Positions 1 to 8,901 of a stretch of DNA of 64,000 nt are shown here, piece after piece; position 1 is the stretch's first letter; every line of letters starts with the position of its first letter. The stretch is from HGM12587 sp964561705 (lineage in GTDB: Bacteria > Bacillota > Clostridia > Lachnospirales > Lachnospiraceae). Location: positions 11,176 through 75,175 of the forward strand of contig CAZLQJ010000002.1 in NCBI GenBank assembly GCA_964561705.1, read 5' to 3'. The notes below the pieces were generated by a model. It did no database searches. It saw only the letters and a program-made list of their open reading frames with translations, and was not told the origin of the DNA. Both the position numbers and the translations under genes were made by a program.

Positions 1-178
1 TACAGTGGTTGCAATGGTCAGTAAACTTGTTTTGCCGATGAATAGCTGGACGAGTTTCTTTATTTCAGGTATCTTTATGGGCTGTATGGCTCTGGTGCTG
101 AATTTTTATATTGTACTTAGAAAAACGGAACGGCAGATGGTGCTGGAAAAAGTAAAAAATATGCTGCACCGTTCCTAG
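1..178 (+). CDS. Polysaccharide flippase (Wzx/MOP family), C-terminal end only
   Basis: The reading frame is open from base 2 to the TAG at 176-178, so only the last 58 residues are present. They form one hydrophobic segment (about residues 18-40 of the fragment), followed by a basic, amphipathic tail ending in KNMLHRS. A membrane helix plus short cytoplasmic basic tail at the end of a long membrane protein, directly upstream of glycan genes, fits a lipid-linked oligosaccharide flippase of the MOP superfamily. The stop lies 11 bp before the next gene, so they are probably co-transcribed. The family call is inference from context; another polytopic membrane protein is possible. Confidence 0.5.
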   Translation, partial: TVVAMVSKLVLPMNSWTSFFISGIFMGCMALVLNFYIVLRKTERQMVLEKVKNMLHRS

Positions 179-189
179 GAGCGTTTGAA

Positions 190-711
190 ATGTTTGAAAT
201 TTATTGGAGAGTGCTTTTATCCCTGCCAAAGACGGCGTGGTGGAAGCTGAAATATGCAGGAAAATGCAGAGTGCCATGGATCCAGGCTTTTGGTCATCAT
301 ACGGAACTTCATATAAAGAATGGAAGTGCAAAATTTGGAAAAGAATTGATCACCAGAGGAATGGCCGTTTTTCGTGTGGAAGGCGGAGAATTAAGTGTTG
401 GAGACAAATGTTTCTTCAACCAGAATGTCAGTATTACCTGTAAAAAGAAAATTGTAATCGGTGATCGCTGTCAGATCGCCAATAACGTAGTGATCGTGGA
501 TCACGATCATGCAGGAAGTCATAACTGGGGCAGTTATGTGGAAGATCCGGTGATCATCGGGAATGATGTATGGATCGGAGCCGGCGCAGTGATCTTACGG
601 GGCAGTGTGATCGGAGACAGAGCAGTGATCGGAGCAGGAAGTATTGTAAAAGGTGAGGTGCCGGAAGGTGCTGTATTTTATCAGAAAAGGGAGAAGATGA
701 TAAACCTATGA
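190..711 (+). CDS. Hexapeptide-repeat O-acyltransferase (LbH fold)
   Basis: This 173-residue protein has the left-handed beta-helix repeat pattern from about residue 66 to the C-terminus, with imperfect [LIV]-G-x4 hexapeptides. DHDH at 104-107 supplies the histidines typical of the catalytic site in serine/maltose acetyltransferase-like enzymes. The repeat IIGNDVWIGAGAVILRGSVIG (in two parts, about 122-142) is a textbook coil. It probably transfers acetyl or another acyl group from CoA onto a sugar of the repeat unit in the cytoplasm. It starts at an ATG 11 bp after the flippase stop and overlaps the next gene by an ATGA junction at 708-711. The acceptor sugar cannot be told from sequence. 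Confidence 0.85.
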   Translation: MFEIYWRVLLSLPKTAWWKLKYAGKCRVPWIQAFGHHTELHIKNGSAKFGKELITRGMAVFRVEGGELSVGDKCFFNQNVSITCKKKIVIGDRCQIANNVVIVDHDHAGSHNWGSYVEDPVIIGNDVWIGAGAVILRGSVIGDRAVIGAGSIVKGEVPEGAVFYQKREKMINL

Positions 712-1715
712 TCAGTATCGTCGTACCTGTGTATAAAAGTGAAAAAACCTTGGGAAAATGTCTGGAAAGTCTGTTGGCACAGACTTATCCCCAAATAGAG
801 ATCATTTGTGTTATAGACGGTTCTCCGGATGCCTGCGGTGAAATCTGTGATGCCTATGCAAAAAAAGATGGAAGAATCCGTGTGATCAAGCGGGAAAATG
901 GCGGCGTGTCCTCAGCGAGAAATCGTGGAATTGAAGAAGCAGTCGGGGAGTATCTGATGTTTGTGGACAGTGATGATACCGTAGAACCGGATTATTGCGA
1001 AAAAATGTGGAGAACTGCAAAGAAAACGGGCGCAGAGCTTGTAATCTGTGGATTTCATCACTGGTATGTAGGAAGAAATGTGGAAAAATCCCCGTCTAAT
1101 CCAGGAACGTACCGGATGGATGCCCTTGAAAATGTCTTTTTGATCCTTTATCAGGAAGGGTTCTTAAATATGCCGTGGAATAAATTGTTCCGAAAGGATC
1201 TGGCAGGACGTTTTGACACGACATTGAGTCTGGGAGAGGACCTCCTGTTTAATATGGATTATCTGGAACATTGCACCAGTGTAGCAGTCATTCCGGATCC
1301 TTTGATCCATTATATTCAGGAGGAAAATGGAAACAGTTTGTCTTCTAAAAAAAGGGAAAATAAGCTGGAGATCGCATTAAAGGTCTGCCAGCGGGTACAG
1401 TCCTGTTATGGACAATTATCCGGAAAGACAGAGCTTCATCCGGTCATTGCCGGAAAGTTTGTAATGGAATTTTTGGACGATTGTGAAAAACTTCCTTTTG
1501 ATACGGAAATGTCTCCAAAGGAGAAGCGAAGAATGGTTCAAAATCTGGCAGAAAATGCAGAGTTTTCTTCGGCAAACAAAATTGCGGAAGTGACAGTGAT
1601 CGATTATAAAGTATTGCAATGGTGTTTTCGCCATGGATTATGGAGATTGGTATATCCAATCTGTGAACTTAGAAAATATGTTGTAAAAGCGGCGAGGTGG
1701 ATATGGAACCGTTGA
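708..1715 (+). CDS. Family 2 glycosyltransferase (GT-A fold)
   Basis: A 335-residue GT2 enzyme that would add one sugar to the lipid-linked repeat unit at the inner face of the membrane. The N-terminal GT-A domain shows the nucleotide-binding strand VVPVY (5-9), IDGSPD (36-41) and the metal-binding DSDD (87-90). The usual first Asp of the DDGS motif is Ile here (IDGS). The acceptor half is variable, and the C-terminus ends in a basic amphipathic helix (KYVVKAARWIWNR) that may sit on the membrane. The start codon overlaps the upstream stop (ATGA). It resembles the next two genes and belongs to the same tandem set. Donor and acceptor are unknown. Confidence 0.88.
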   Translation: MISIVVPVYKSEKTLGKCLESLLAQTYPQIEIICVIDGSPDACGEICDAYAKKDGRIRVIKRENGGVSSARNRGIEEAVGEYLMFVDSDDTVEPDYCEKMWRTAKKTGAELVICGFHHWYVGRNVEKSPSNPGTYRMDALENVFLILYQEGFLNMPWNKLFRKDLAGRFDTTLSLGEDLLFNMDYLEHCTSVAVIPDPLIHYIQEENGNSLSSKKRENKLEIALKVCQRVQSCYGQLSGKTELHPVIAGKFVMEFLDDCEKLPFDTEMSPKEKRRMVQNLAENAEFSSANKIAEVTVIDYKVLQWCFRHGLWRLVYPICELRKYVVKAARWIWNR

Positions 1716-2701
1716 TCAGTGTAATCATTCCGGTATATAAGGTAGAAAATTATCTGGATCGCTGTGTCAGATCCGTGCTGGCACAGACTTATCAAAATAT
1801 AGAGATCATTCTGGTGGATGACGGATCGCCGGATGGCTGCCCTCAAATGTGTGATGCGTATGCCCAAAAATATGATCGCATCCATGTAATTCATCAGAAA
1901 AATAGGGGACTATCCGGTGCCAGAAATACGGGAATCGATCATGCAAAGGGAGCGTATCTGGCTTTTTTGGACAGTGATGATATTTATGCTCCTTATTTTC
2001 TGGAAACGCTCTATCGTGCATTAAAGGAGCACCATGCACAGATCAGCCAGTGCCGATGGGAATATATGCATGGAGATCACATCAAGGAAGCATATGATCC
2101 GCAGGCAGTCTGTACGTGTTTCAGCGGAAGACAGATGATCGCCCAGTTGTATATTCAGACGGGCGCCTATTATGTGGTTGCATGGAACAAACTGTATGCA
2201 AAAGAATTGTTTGAGAACATTCGTTATCCGGAAGGGATGATCCATGAAGATGAGGCAACGACTTATCGTTTATTTGATCAGGCTAGAACCTGCGTGTTTG
2301 TGGACAATGCTTTGTACGGCTATTTTGTGGGAAGTAATGGGACGAGTATTACCAGAAATGGTTTCCGGATGAATAAATTAGACTGGTGTAAAGCCAATAA
2401 AGAACGTGTGGATTATTTGATTCAAAAGGATTACAAGGAACTGGTGGTTCCGGCAGTGAAGGCGTGGAATGATGGAAGTATTGATCTATATTACCAATGT
2501 CAAAAGGCATGTCCTCAGGAAAAGGATGCATTAAAAAAAATCCGGACAGAGGTAAGAAACAGCCTGAAATTAATGAAAGGCTTTGGAACGCTGCCGTGGA
2601 AAACCCGGATCGGTTATCAGTTATTTTGGATCTGTCCAAGGCTTTATGGAATACTTATAAAGCATGTGGCAGATATGTCAAAGGTAGAAAAATATTCCTA
2701 A
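1703..2701 (+). CDS. Family 2 glycosyltransferase, paralogue of its neighbours
   Basis: A 332-residue GT2 glycosyltransferase with the complete motif set: IIPVYKVE (8-15), VDDGSPD (38-44) and DSDD (90-93), plus an HEDE-like catalytic stretch (IHEDEATTYRL) in the second half. I chose the ATG at 1703 over the in-frame GTG at 1697, because GAGG at 1694-1697 then sits about 5 bp upstream. It overlaps the previous gene by 13 bp, pointing to translational coupling. The N-terminal half is clearly similar to both flanking GT2 enzymes, including a shared LAQTY and C-DAYA block, which suggests tandem duplication followed by divergence of the acceptor part. Sugar specificity is unknown. Confidence 0.88.
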   Translation: MEPLISVIIPVYKVENYLDRCVRSVLAQTYQNIEIILVDDGSPDGCPQMCDAYAQKYDRIHVIHQKNRGLSGARNTGIDHAKGAYLAFLDSDDIYAPYFLETLYRALKEHHAQISQCRWEYMHGDHIKEAYDPQAVCTCFSGRQMIAQLYIQTGAYYVVAWNKLYAKELFENIRYPEGMIHEDEATTYRLFDQARTCVFVDNALYGYFVGSNGTSITRNGFRMNKLDWCKANKERVDYLIQKDYKELVVPAVKAWNDGSIDLYYQCQKACPQEKDALKKIRTEVRNSLKLMKGFGTLPWKTRIGYQLFWICPRLYGILIKHVADMSKVEKYS

Positions 2702-2713
2702 AAGGGGAAACAT

Positions 2714-3739
2714 ATGATAGATATTAGTGTCATTGTACCGGTTTACAATGTAGAAGCAGTGTTAGAAAGATGTCTTAACAGCATTCTGGCACAGACCAAA
2801 AAAGAGATTGAAATTATTCTGGTAGATGATGGATCAACGGATCGAAGCGGCGAGATTTGTGATCTCTATGCACAGAAGGACGAGAGAATCCGGGTGCTTC
2901 ATAAATCTAATGGAGGACTGACCAGTGCATGGAAAGCAGGAGCAAATGCTTCCAGAGGGACTTATTTGGGATTTGTGGACAGTGATGACTGGATTGATGA
3001 GGATATGTACGAACAAATGTGGAAATCTGCCGTAACATATGACTCAGATGTGGTTATCTGCGGTCTGGTTTTTGAATATGAAGTTCCTGAAATGGATCGC
3101 AGGGTGGAAATCTCCGGTTTTGAAAAAGAATATTATGACAGAAAAGATTTGGAGAAACTTTATCCATCGTTGTTAAATGATGGTCGATTTTTCGGAAGAA
3201 TGCTTCAGCCGGCCAGAGTCACCAAACTGTATCGAAGAACACTGGTGGAGCAAAATCTTTTTTTGTGCAAGGACGAGGTTACTGTTGGAGAGGATATGCA
3301 GCTGACGTTGCCGGTTCTTCTGGATGCACGAAATCTTTCTGTTGTACGTGAATTTTATCCTTATCATTATTGGTTTAATCAAAAGTCCATGACTGGAAAG
3401 TATGATCCCAATTATTTGGAAAAGATCAGGATTATGGAAAAACGCCTAAAGGCGATCAGCAGGGAAAAAGAAGTTTACGATTTTGAGCCTCAGATCATAA
3501 ATGATTTTCTGAGTCTTGCTGTTATGGGTTTAAAAAACGGTGTCGTCCGAAATCCGGAAGGCAGAAGTTCGGCAATCGGGCTGATAAAAAAATATTGTCG
3601 GGACGATGCAGTGAGAGAGGCTTTAAAACAGCATACGATGGATCAACTTCCAATCACCATCAAAGGATTTTTATGGCTGATGGAAAGAAATTGGTACGCA
3701 ATATGTTATCTGATCTGTAAGCTGTTCTTTAAAAACTAA
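2714..3739 (+). CDS. Family 2 glycosyltransferase, third of a tandem set
   Basis: A 341-residue GT2 enzyme with VIVPVYNVE (6-14), VDDGSTD (37-43) and FVDSDDW (about 87-93). In the strand where paralogues read ARNxG it has SAWKAG (71-76), a variation often seen in capsule GT2 enzymes. A GEDMQL motif in the second half is the likely catalytic-base region. It starts 12 bp after the previous stop with an AAAGGGGAA ribosome site. It is the last gene of the first + strand block; a hairpin at 3795-3815 follows before the oppositely oriented fucosyltransferase-like gene. It likely adds a sugar in the same pathway as its two paralogues. Confidence 0.88.
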   Translation: MIDISVIVPVYNVEAVLERCLNSILAQTKKEIEIILVDDGSTDRSGEICDLYAQKDERIRVLHKSNGGLTSAWKAGANASRGTYLGFVDSDDWIDEDMYEQMWKSAVTYDSDVVICGLVFEYEVPEMDRRVEISGFEKEYYDRKDLEKLYPSLLNDGRFFGRMLQPARVTKLYRRTLVEQNLFLCKDEVTVGEDMQLTLPVLLDARNLSVVREFYPYHYWFNQKSMTGKYDPNYLEKIRIMEKRLKAISREKEVYDFEPQIINDFLSLAVMGLKNGVVRNPEGRSSAIGLIKKYCRDDAVREALKQHTMDQLPITIKGFLWLMERNWYAICYLICKLFFKN

Positions 3740-3794
3740 AGAGTAGACTGAAAAATGTTTGAGATAAAAGATAAAAAGATATGAAATCATAGAC

Positions 3795-3822
3795 GGGCAG
3801 GCTTTACGCCTGCCCACTTATT
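3795..3822. terminator. Hairpin terminator between converging genes
   Basis: An 8-bp perfect stem, GGGCAGGC (3795-3802) with GCCTGCCC (3808-3815), encloses a 5-base loop and is followed by the T-rich ACTTATTTTA. It lies between the stop of the + strand GT2 gene (3739) and the stop of the - strand gene (3823), so it can serve both directions, though the T tract is imperfect on either side. Confidence 0.7.
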
Positions 3823-4611
3823 TTAATGGTCAATGCCTGCAATGAGTTTTGGAATATTTCCAAGAGCAGCAGCAGTGTCTGTAAAAGAACTGTAATAGCT
3901 GCCAATGATCTTTTTGCAGGAAGACAGACAGTAGAGATCCAAAAGTGCATCATGCATACCGTCTAAAGAATCCCTTCTTAAGGTACGGTTTTCATTGGAA
4001 ACAATGCGTTCCGGAAAGGTTTTTCGAAGCAGTGCTTCTTCCTCTTTATCATCTGTAGCAAGGAAAAATCGTACTTCCGGATCAGCCGCAATTTCCTTTT
4101 TCATCAGTTCGATAAAATTTTCTGTTTTGCTGTATGCAATGGAGGTGACCTGATCTGTGCGCCGGATATGAACACCGATCATGTGCTCTGTAAATTGTGC
4201 CGTAATCTTTTGAATCTTTTTTTTCAATGCATCGGTAGGCTGGAAAAGCTGAAAATATTGATCAGCTTCATAAAAATGTTCCCAGGTAAAAATATATGCC
4301 GGAAGCCTGATAGAATCAAAGAACGCCTGATCCAGGATTCCATCTGTCCGATGATTTTCAATTTCTTCATTGTTGATCCTTGTGCGGGCCGTCAGCTGAT
4401 ACCAGAGTTTGCGAAGATCCTTTAAGGAAGTAAAATTGATGACCTTAAATTCCTTCACCGGCTGAAACAGGCTTTCGAAAGGTGCGTTGAGTTCCTCAGA
4501 ACAGTACCAAAGTACCAGAAGCTCTGTTCCTTTTCGTTTTGCAAGCTCCAGAGAAGAATTTATCACACGCATTCTATTGCACAAACCGCCGGAAGGTTGT
4601 ATTATTACCAT
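3823..4611 (-). CDS. Fucosyltransferase-like protein (HxRRxD family)
   Basis: A 262-residue protein with two hallmarks of alpha-fucosyltransferases that use GDP-fucose: a GGLCNRMR block near the N-terminus (about 8-15), like the GGLGNRLR of bacterial alpha-1,2-fucosyltransferases, and GVHIRRTD (146-153), the HxRRxD nucleotide-sugar motif. A third conserved-looking patch, FLATDD, lies at about 183-188. I chose the ATG at 4611 because AGAAGGA lies about 7 bp upstream; an earlier in-frame ATG at 4635 has no such site. It is the only - strand gene of the window and is divergent from fkp, the enzyme that would make its donor, which strengthens the call. Linkage and acceptor are not known; an O-fucosyltransferase-like activity is an alternative. 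Confidence 0.72.
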   Translation of the reverse strand: MVIIQPSGGLCNRMRVINSSLELAKRKGTELLVLWYCSEELNAPFESLFQPVKEFKVINFTSLKDLRKLWYQLTARTRINNEEIENHRTDGILDQAFFDSIRLPAYIFTWEHFYEADQYFQLFQPTDALKKKIQKITAQFTEHMIGVHIRRTDQVTSIAYSKTENFIELMKKEIAADPEVRFFLATDDKEEEALLRKTFPERIVSNENRTLRRDSLDGMHDALLDLYCLSSCKKIIGSYYSSFTDTAAALGNIPKLIAGIDH

Positions 4612-4647
4612 AAGTATGTCCTTCTTTCTAATCATGAAATTAGGATT

Positions 4648-4675
4648 ATTATATCACAGGAGGCGTTCCTATGAA
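4648..4675 (-). promoter_or_regulatory. Promoter for the - strand fucosyltransferase gene
   Basis: Read on the - strand: TTCATA (4675-4670), a 16-base spacer and a perfect TATAAT (4653-4648). Transcription would begin near 4641, about 30 bases before the ATG at 4611. The -35 overlaps the fkp start codon on the other strand, so the two genes share a 59-bp divergent control region. For fkp itself I see only a weak candidate -10 (TATTAT, 4647-4652). Confidence 0.5.
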
Positions 4676-7600
4676 ACCTGAAAAAATGAAAAATTTATTC
4701 TTAAGTCAGAGCTATGAGGATGCATGGGCTGATTATGAGAAATCGTTAAAAAAGAGATATTTTATTCATTGGGATTATGTAATCCTGACAGCATCAAATG
4801 AAGAGCAGGCAAAGGCTTTTGAAGAGCAGATTGCATTTCGTGTCGCACAGGGATTTTTGCCAAAACAGACCAATTATGTGGTGCTTCCGGATCCGGATGG
4901 GAAAAGGGTCGGTTCTGGCGGAGCTACATTTCATGTGATGAAATATATTAGAGAACACAGTCAGACTTCGGATTGTTTTAAAAATCGAAGGATCCTTGTC
5001 ATTCACTCGGGAGGAGATTCTAAGCGTGTACCGCAGTATTCAGCTTGTGGAAAATTATTTTCCCCGGTGCCAAGAGAACTTCCGGATGGCAGACGTTCCA
5101 CCTTATTTGATGAATTTATGATCGGGATGTCCGGTATGCCGTCCAGATTTAAGGAGGGTATGTTGATCTTATCCGGAGATGTACTGCTTTTGTTTAATCC
5201 GCTGCAGATTGACTTCCAATTTAACGGTGCGGCAGCGATTTCAATTAAGGAACATGTAGAAACCGGAAAAAATCACGGCGTGTTTTTAGGAGATGAGAGC
5301 GGTTATGTCAGACAGTTTTTACACAAAATGTCTGTCGAAAAACTCACAGAGGTAGGTGCAGTAAATGCGCATGGCAATGTAGACATTGATACCGGAGCCA
5401 TTATGCTGGATCGAAACCTGTTAAATGCCCTGTTTGGACTGATCAGTACGGAGGGAGCAGTTGATCCTGAGAAATTTGATCGTTTTGTAAATGAGAAGGC
5501 GCGGATCAGCTTTTACGGAGATTTTCTGTATCCATTGGCTTCTGAGGCTACATTGGAACAGTATCTGAAGGAAAAACCGGAAGGAAGTTTCTGTGAGGAA
5601 CTGGAAGAATGCCGTCGAATTTTATGGGATACATTGAATCCGTTTAGCCTGAAACTTTTGTGTCTGTCACCGGCGCAGTTTATTCATTTTGGAACGACCA
5701 GAGAACTTCTACACCTTGTAACGGAAGGGGTGGAAGATTATGAATTTCTTGGCTGGAAAAGTCAGGTGTTCGGAGTGGAAGGAAACGGCGGCGATTGTGC
5801 CTACAGTAACAGCTATATTCAGGAGGGGGCAAAAGTTCATGCCAGCTCCTATATTGAAGACAGCTATCTGTATGGAACGACGCATATTGCTGAAAAATGC
5901 GTGATCTCCGGCGTGACTTTGAAGGATAAAGTTGTGCCTGCGGGCATCACACTTCATGGATTAAAACTTCGCAATGGAAAGTTTGTAGTTCGTGTTTATG
6001 GAACTTTAGATAATCCAAAAGGATGTCTGGCAGAAGATGCCCCATTTTTAAATACAACCTTGCAGCAACTGCCGGAAATCTTAAAAATGACAGAGGCAGA
6101 AATTTGGGGTGAAGAGGAAGCTTATTTGTGGTTTGCAAGGCTTTATCCGGTCTGTGATACGATCGAAGAGGCTGTTTCGGAGGCGTTAAAGCTGGTGGAA
6201 GTGTTGGCAGGCAGAGAAAATGTAGCTGAAACTTATAAAACTAGAGAACGCATGAGTCTGTATGAAAGTTTTAACAGTGCAGACAATACCCAGATGATCG
6301 CATGGCAGGATAATTTGGAAAAGAAGATCCGGGTTTCCAGATTTTTAAAGGCGATAGATGAGCGAAAAGAGATTGAAGAGGCAGCACTTGCCTTCGGAAC
6401 CAAGGGTGTGGAAGAAAAACATCTGGAGAATCTTCTGGAAATTGCGAAAAATGCGGATTTTGGAAGGAAAATGCGAATTTATTATTATCTTTCCAAAATG
6501 ACGGAAGGTCATGTCAGCGAAGACTTAGAAAATGCATGTTTTCATTATATATGTAAAGAATTATATGATGCAGTTGTATCAGAAATTGATTGTGAAGAGC
6601 ACTATGATATTCAAAAAGATGAAGTAATGGTGGAACTGCCGGTGCGTGTAAATTTTGGCGGCGGCTGGTCCGATACACCGCCTTATTGCAATGAACATGG
6701 CGGAACAGTTTTAAATGCGGCAATCAGCTTAAATGGAACCTTGCCGATCGTTGTTGAAGTAAAAAGGATTAAAAAGCCGGTAGTTGTTCTTGCAAGTACA
6801 GATTTGGGCGCAGAGGCAGATTTTACGGATATGAAAGATCTGCAGAACTGCAATGATCCATTTGATACTTTTGCACTTCACAAGGCGGCACTGATCGCCT
6901 GCGGGATTGTACCAAGGGAAGAGGAATATACCCTGGAGCAGCTTTTACAGAAGGTGGGCGGAGGTCTTTATCTGTCAACGGCTGTACGAGGCATTCCCAA
7001 AGGATCCGGTCTTGGAACCAGTTCCATGCTTGCAGCGGCTTGTGTGAAGGGTATTTTTGAATTTATTGGCAAGAATATTAGTGAGAATGAATTGTATGCC
7101 CGGGTACTTTGTATGGAACAGCTGATGAGTACCGGTGGCGGCTGGCAGGATCAGGTGGGTGGTCTGACACCGGGAGTCAAACTTGTGCATACCACACCAG
7201 GGATCAAACAGAATATTCAGGTGGATCATATAGAAATCCCTGAAGCTGCCAAACGGGAACTCCAGGAACGTTTTGCATTGATTTATACCGGTCAGAGAAG
7301 ATTGGCAAGAAATCTTCTTCGCGAAATCGTGGGTGGCTATATTGGTTCCAGGAAAAATTCTATGGAGGTACTGTATGAAATCCAGAAAAGTGCGATCCTG
7401 ATGAAATTTGAACTGGAAAAAGGAAATATTGATGCCTTTGCCAAATTGTTAAATGAACACTGGGAACTTTCGAAACGTCTGGATAAGGGATGTACCAATA
7501 CTTGTATTGAACAGATCTTTTTAAGTGTAGAAGATATGCTGGATGCGAAGATGATCTGTGGCGCCGGCGGTGGCGGATTTTTGCAGGTGATCTTGAAAAA

Positions 7601-7688
7601 AGGTTATACAAAGCAGGATTTGAAAGAACGAATTCACAGTGTGTTCCAGGAAAGCGGCGTGGCTGTCTGGGATTGTGAATTGATCTAA
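4671..7688 (+). CDS. fkp: Bifunctional L-fucokinase / GDP-L-fucose pyrophosphorylase
   Basis: A 1005-residue two-domain enzyme that converts free L-fucose to fucose-1-phosphate (ATP) and then to GDP-L-fucose (GTP) in the cytoplasm. The N-terminal half is the guanylyltransferase: GSGGAT (81-86) and HSGGDSKRVPQ (112-122), followed by beta-helix-like text around 390-450. The C-terminal half is a GHMP kinase: a GGGWSDTPPY entry motif (663-672), the ATP-binding loop PKGSGLGTSS (776-785) and the third motif CGAGGGGF (963-970). Domain order and length match the Bacteroides fragilis Fkp family (about 950 residues). A strong AGGAGG site precedes the ATG. The divergent fucosyltransferase-like gene is its obvious client. 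It implies use of fucose from the environment, such as host mucin, rather than de novo synthesis; no gmd/fcl genes are in the window. Confidence 0.93.
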   Translation: MKPEKMKNLFLSQSYEDAWADYEKSLKKRYFIHWDYVILTASNEEQAKAFEEQIAFRVAQGFLPKQTNYVVLPDPDGKRVGSGGATFHVMKYIREHSQTSDCFKNRRILVIHSGGDSKRVPQYSACGKLFSPVPRELPDGRRSTLFDEFMIGMSGMPSRFKEGMLILSGDVLLLFNPLQIDFQFNGAAAISIKEHVETGKNHGVFLGDESGYVRQFLHKMSVEKLTEVGAVNAHGNVDIDTGAIMLDRNLLNALFGLISTEGAVDPEKFDRFVNEKARISFYGDFLYPLASEATLEQYLKEKPEGSFCEELEECRRILWDTLNPFSLKLLCLSPAQFIHFGTTRELLHLVTEGVEDYEFLGWKSQVFGVEGNGGDCAYSNSYIQEGAKVHASSYIEDSYLYGTTHIAEKCVISGVTLKDKVVPAGITLHGLKLRNGKFVVRVYGTLDNPKGCLAEDAPFLNTTLQQLPEILKMTEAEIWGEEEAYLWFARLYPVCDTIEEAVSEALKLVEVLAGRENVAETYKTRERMSLYESFNSADNTQMIAWQDNLEKKIRVSRFLKAIDERKEIEEAALAFGTKGVEEKHLENLLEIAKNADFGRKMRIYYYLSKMTEGHVSEDLENACFHYICKELYDAVVSEIDCEEHYDIQKDEVMVELPVRVNFGGGWSDTPPYCNEHGGTVLNAAISLNGTLPIVVEVKRIKKPVVVLASTDLGAEADFTDMKDLQNCNDPFDTFALHKAALIACGIVPREEEYTLEQLLQKVGGGLYLSTAVRGIPKGSGLGTSSMLAAACVKGIFEFIGKNISENELYARVLCMEQLMSTGGGWQDQVGGLTPGVKLVHTTPGIKQNIQVDHIEIPEAAKRELQERFALIYTGQRRLARNLLREIVGGYIGSRKNSMEVLYEIQKSAILMKFELEKGNIDAFAKLLNEHWELSKRLDKGCTNTCIEQIFLSVEDMLDAKMICGAGGGGFLQVILKKGYTKQDLKERIHSVFQESGVAVWDCELI

Positions 7689-7698
7689 GGAGCAGATT

Positions 7699-8901
7699 TT
7701 GAAAATAGCACAGATCAATACGGTGTGCGGAAACGGTTCTGTGGGACGTATCACCGTAGATATTTATCATGCCCTTCAAAGTGCAGGGCATGAAGGAAAG
7801 ATTTTTTATGGAAGAAGAAGCGCACCGGAAGGGATTGCGGCGGAACGTTTTGGAACGGAGTTTGCCATGGGCGTTCATGTGCTTCATACTTTTTTTGAAG
7901 GAACCCATGGGTTTGCTTCAAAAGGACAGACTCAGAAACTGATCAAAAGCCTGAAAGTTTATGATCCGGATCTGATCCATCTGCATAATATCCATGGATT
8001 TTATCTGGATGTGGAGGAATTGTTCGCTTATTTGAAAAACTGTGGAAAACCGGTGGTATGGACACTTCATGACTGTTGGAGTTTTACCGGACATTGTGCG
8101 TATTTTGATTTTGTACAATGTGAAAAATGGAAAAGTGGGTGCAAAGGCTGCCCTCAGCATCGGGAAACCTATCCGTATGCGATTTTTCATGATGCATCGG
8201 AAAGAAACTTTCAAAGAAAAAGAGATGCTTTTTGTGGTGTAAAAGGATTGACTTTGGTTACACCGTCAAAATGGATGGCAGATCTTGTAAGAGCGTCGTT
8301 TCTGGCAGAATACCCGGTGAAGGTGATCCCAAACGGCATTGATCTGGAACGTTTTGTGCCGCAAAAGAGAAAAAAAGACAAACGGCACCTGATTCTTGGC
8401 GTTGCCAATGTGTGGGATCGGAGAAAAGGTCTGGAGTATCTGGAAGCATTGTCTGAAATCCTGGATCCGGAAAAATATGAAGTAGCAGCAGTTGGTGTCA
8501 GCGAAAAACAGAAGAAAAACCTGCCGAAGAACATGATGGGAATTTCTCATACTCAGAATGTGGAGGAATTGATGCAGTTATATTCCCAGGCCAGTGTTTA
8601 TGTAAATCCAACCCTGGAAGATAATTTTCCGACGACCAATCTGGAAGCCCTTGCCTGCGGAACGCCGGTGGTGACTTTTGCAACAGGCGGCAGTGTGGAG
8701 GCGGTAGATCTCTCCTGTGGAAGGATTGTACCGAAAAAGGATCTGCAGGCATTGAAAACAGCCGTGGAAGAACTTTGTGGCCGGTGTGAAGCCATGAGAC
8801 CGGCATGCAGGCAGCGGGCACTTGCGTTTGATAAATATGATAGATTTGGAGAATATATAGATCTTTATGAAGAAAGTATCGATCATTACAACAACTTATA
8901 A
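7699..8901 (+). CDS. Family 4 glycosyltransferase (GT-B fold)
   Basis: A 400-residue GT4 glycosyltransferase. The N-terminal Rossmann half begins with the GSVGRI loop (13-18) and has LHDCWSFTGHC (123-133) in its middle. The C-terminal half has the donor-site block PTLEDNFPTTNLEALACG (304-321), the variant acidic motif of this subfamily. The start is TTG at 7699, supported by AAGGAG 6 bp upstream and by the first residues MKIAQIN being the normal beginning of this family. It lies 10 bp after fkp and its end overlaps the next gene by 35 bp, so it is in an operon with both. The donor could be GDP-fucose or another nucleotide sugar; sequence does not decide. Confidence 0.87.
   Translation: MKIAQINTVCGNGSVGRITVDIYHALQSAGHEGKIFYGRRSAPEGIAAERFGTEFAMGVHVLHTFFEGTHGFASKGQTQKLIKSLKVYDPDLIHLHNIHGFYLDVEELFAYLKNCGKPVVWTLHDCWSFTGHCAYFDFVQCEKWKSGCKGCPQHRETYPYAIFHDASERNFQRKRDAFCGVKGLTLVTPSKWMADLVRASFLAEYPVKVIPNGIDLERFVPQKRKKDKRHLILGVANVWDRRKGLEYLEALSEILDPEKYEVAAVGVSEKQKKNLPKNMMGISHTQNVEELMQLYSQASVYVNPTLEDNFPTTNLEALACGTPVVTFATGGSVEAVDLSCGRIVPKKDLQALKTAVEELCGRCEAMRPACRQRALAFDKYDRFGEYIDLYEESIDHYNNL

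Noticed and set aside
7360..7908. Long antisense frame (182 codons) across the fkp/GT4 junction
   Set aside because: It lies opposite two strongly supported genes, has low-complexity composition rich in His/Arg/Ser, and no ribosome site.
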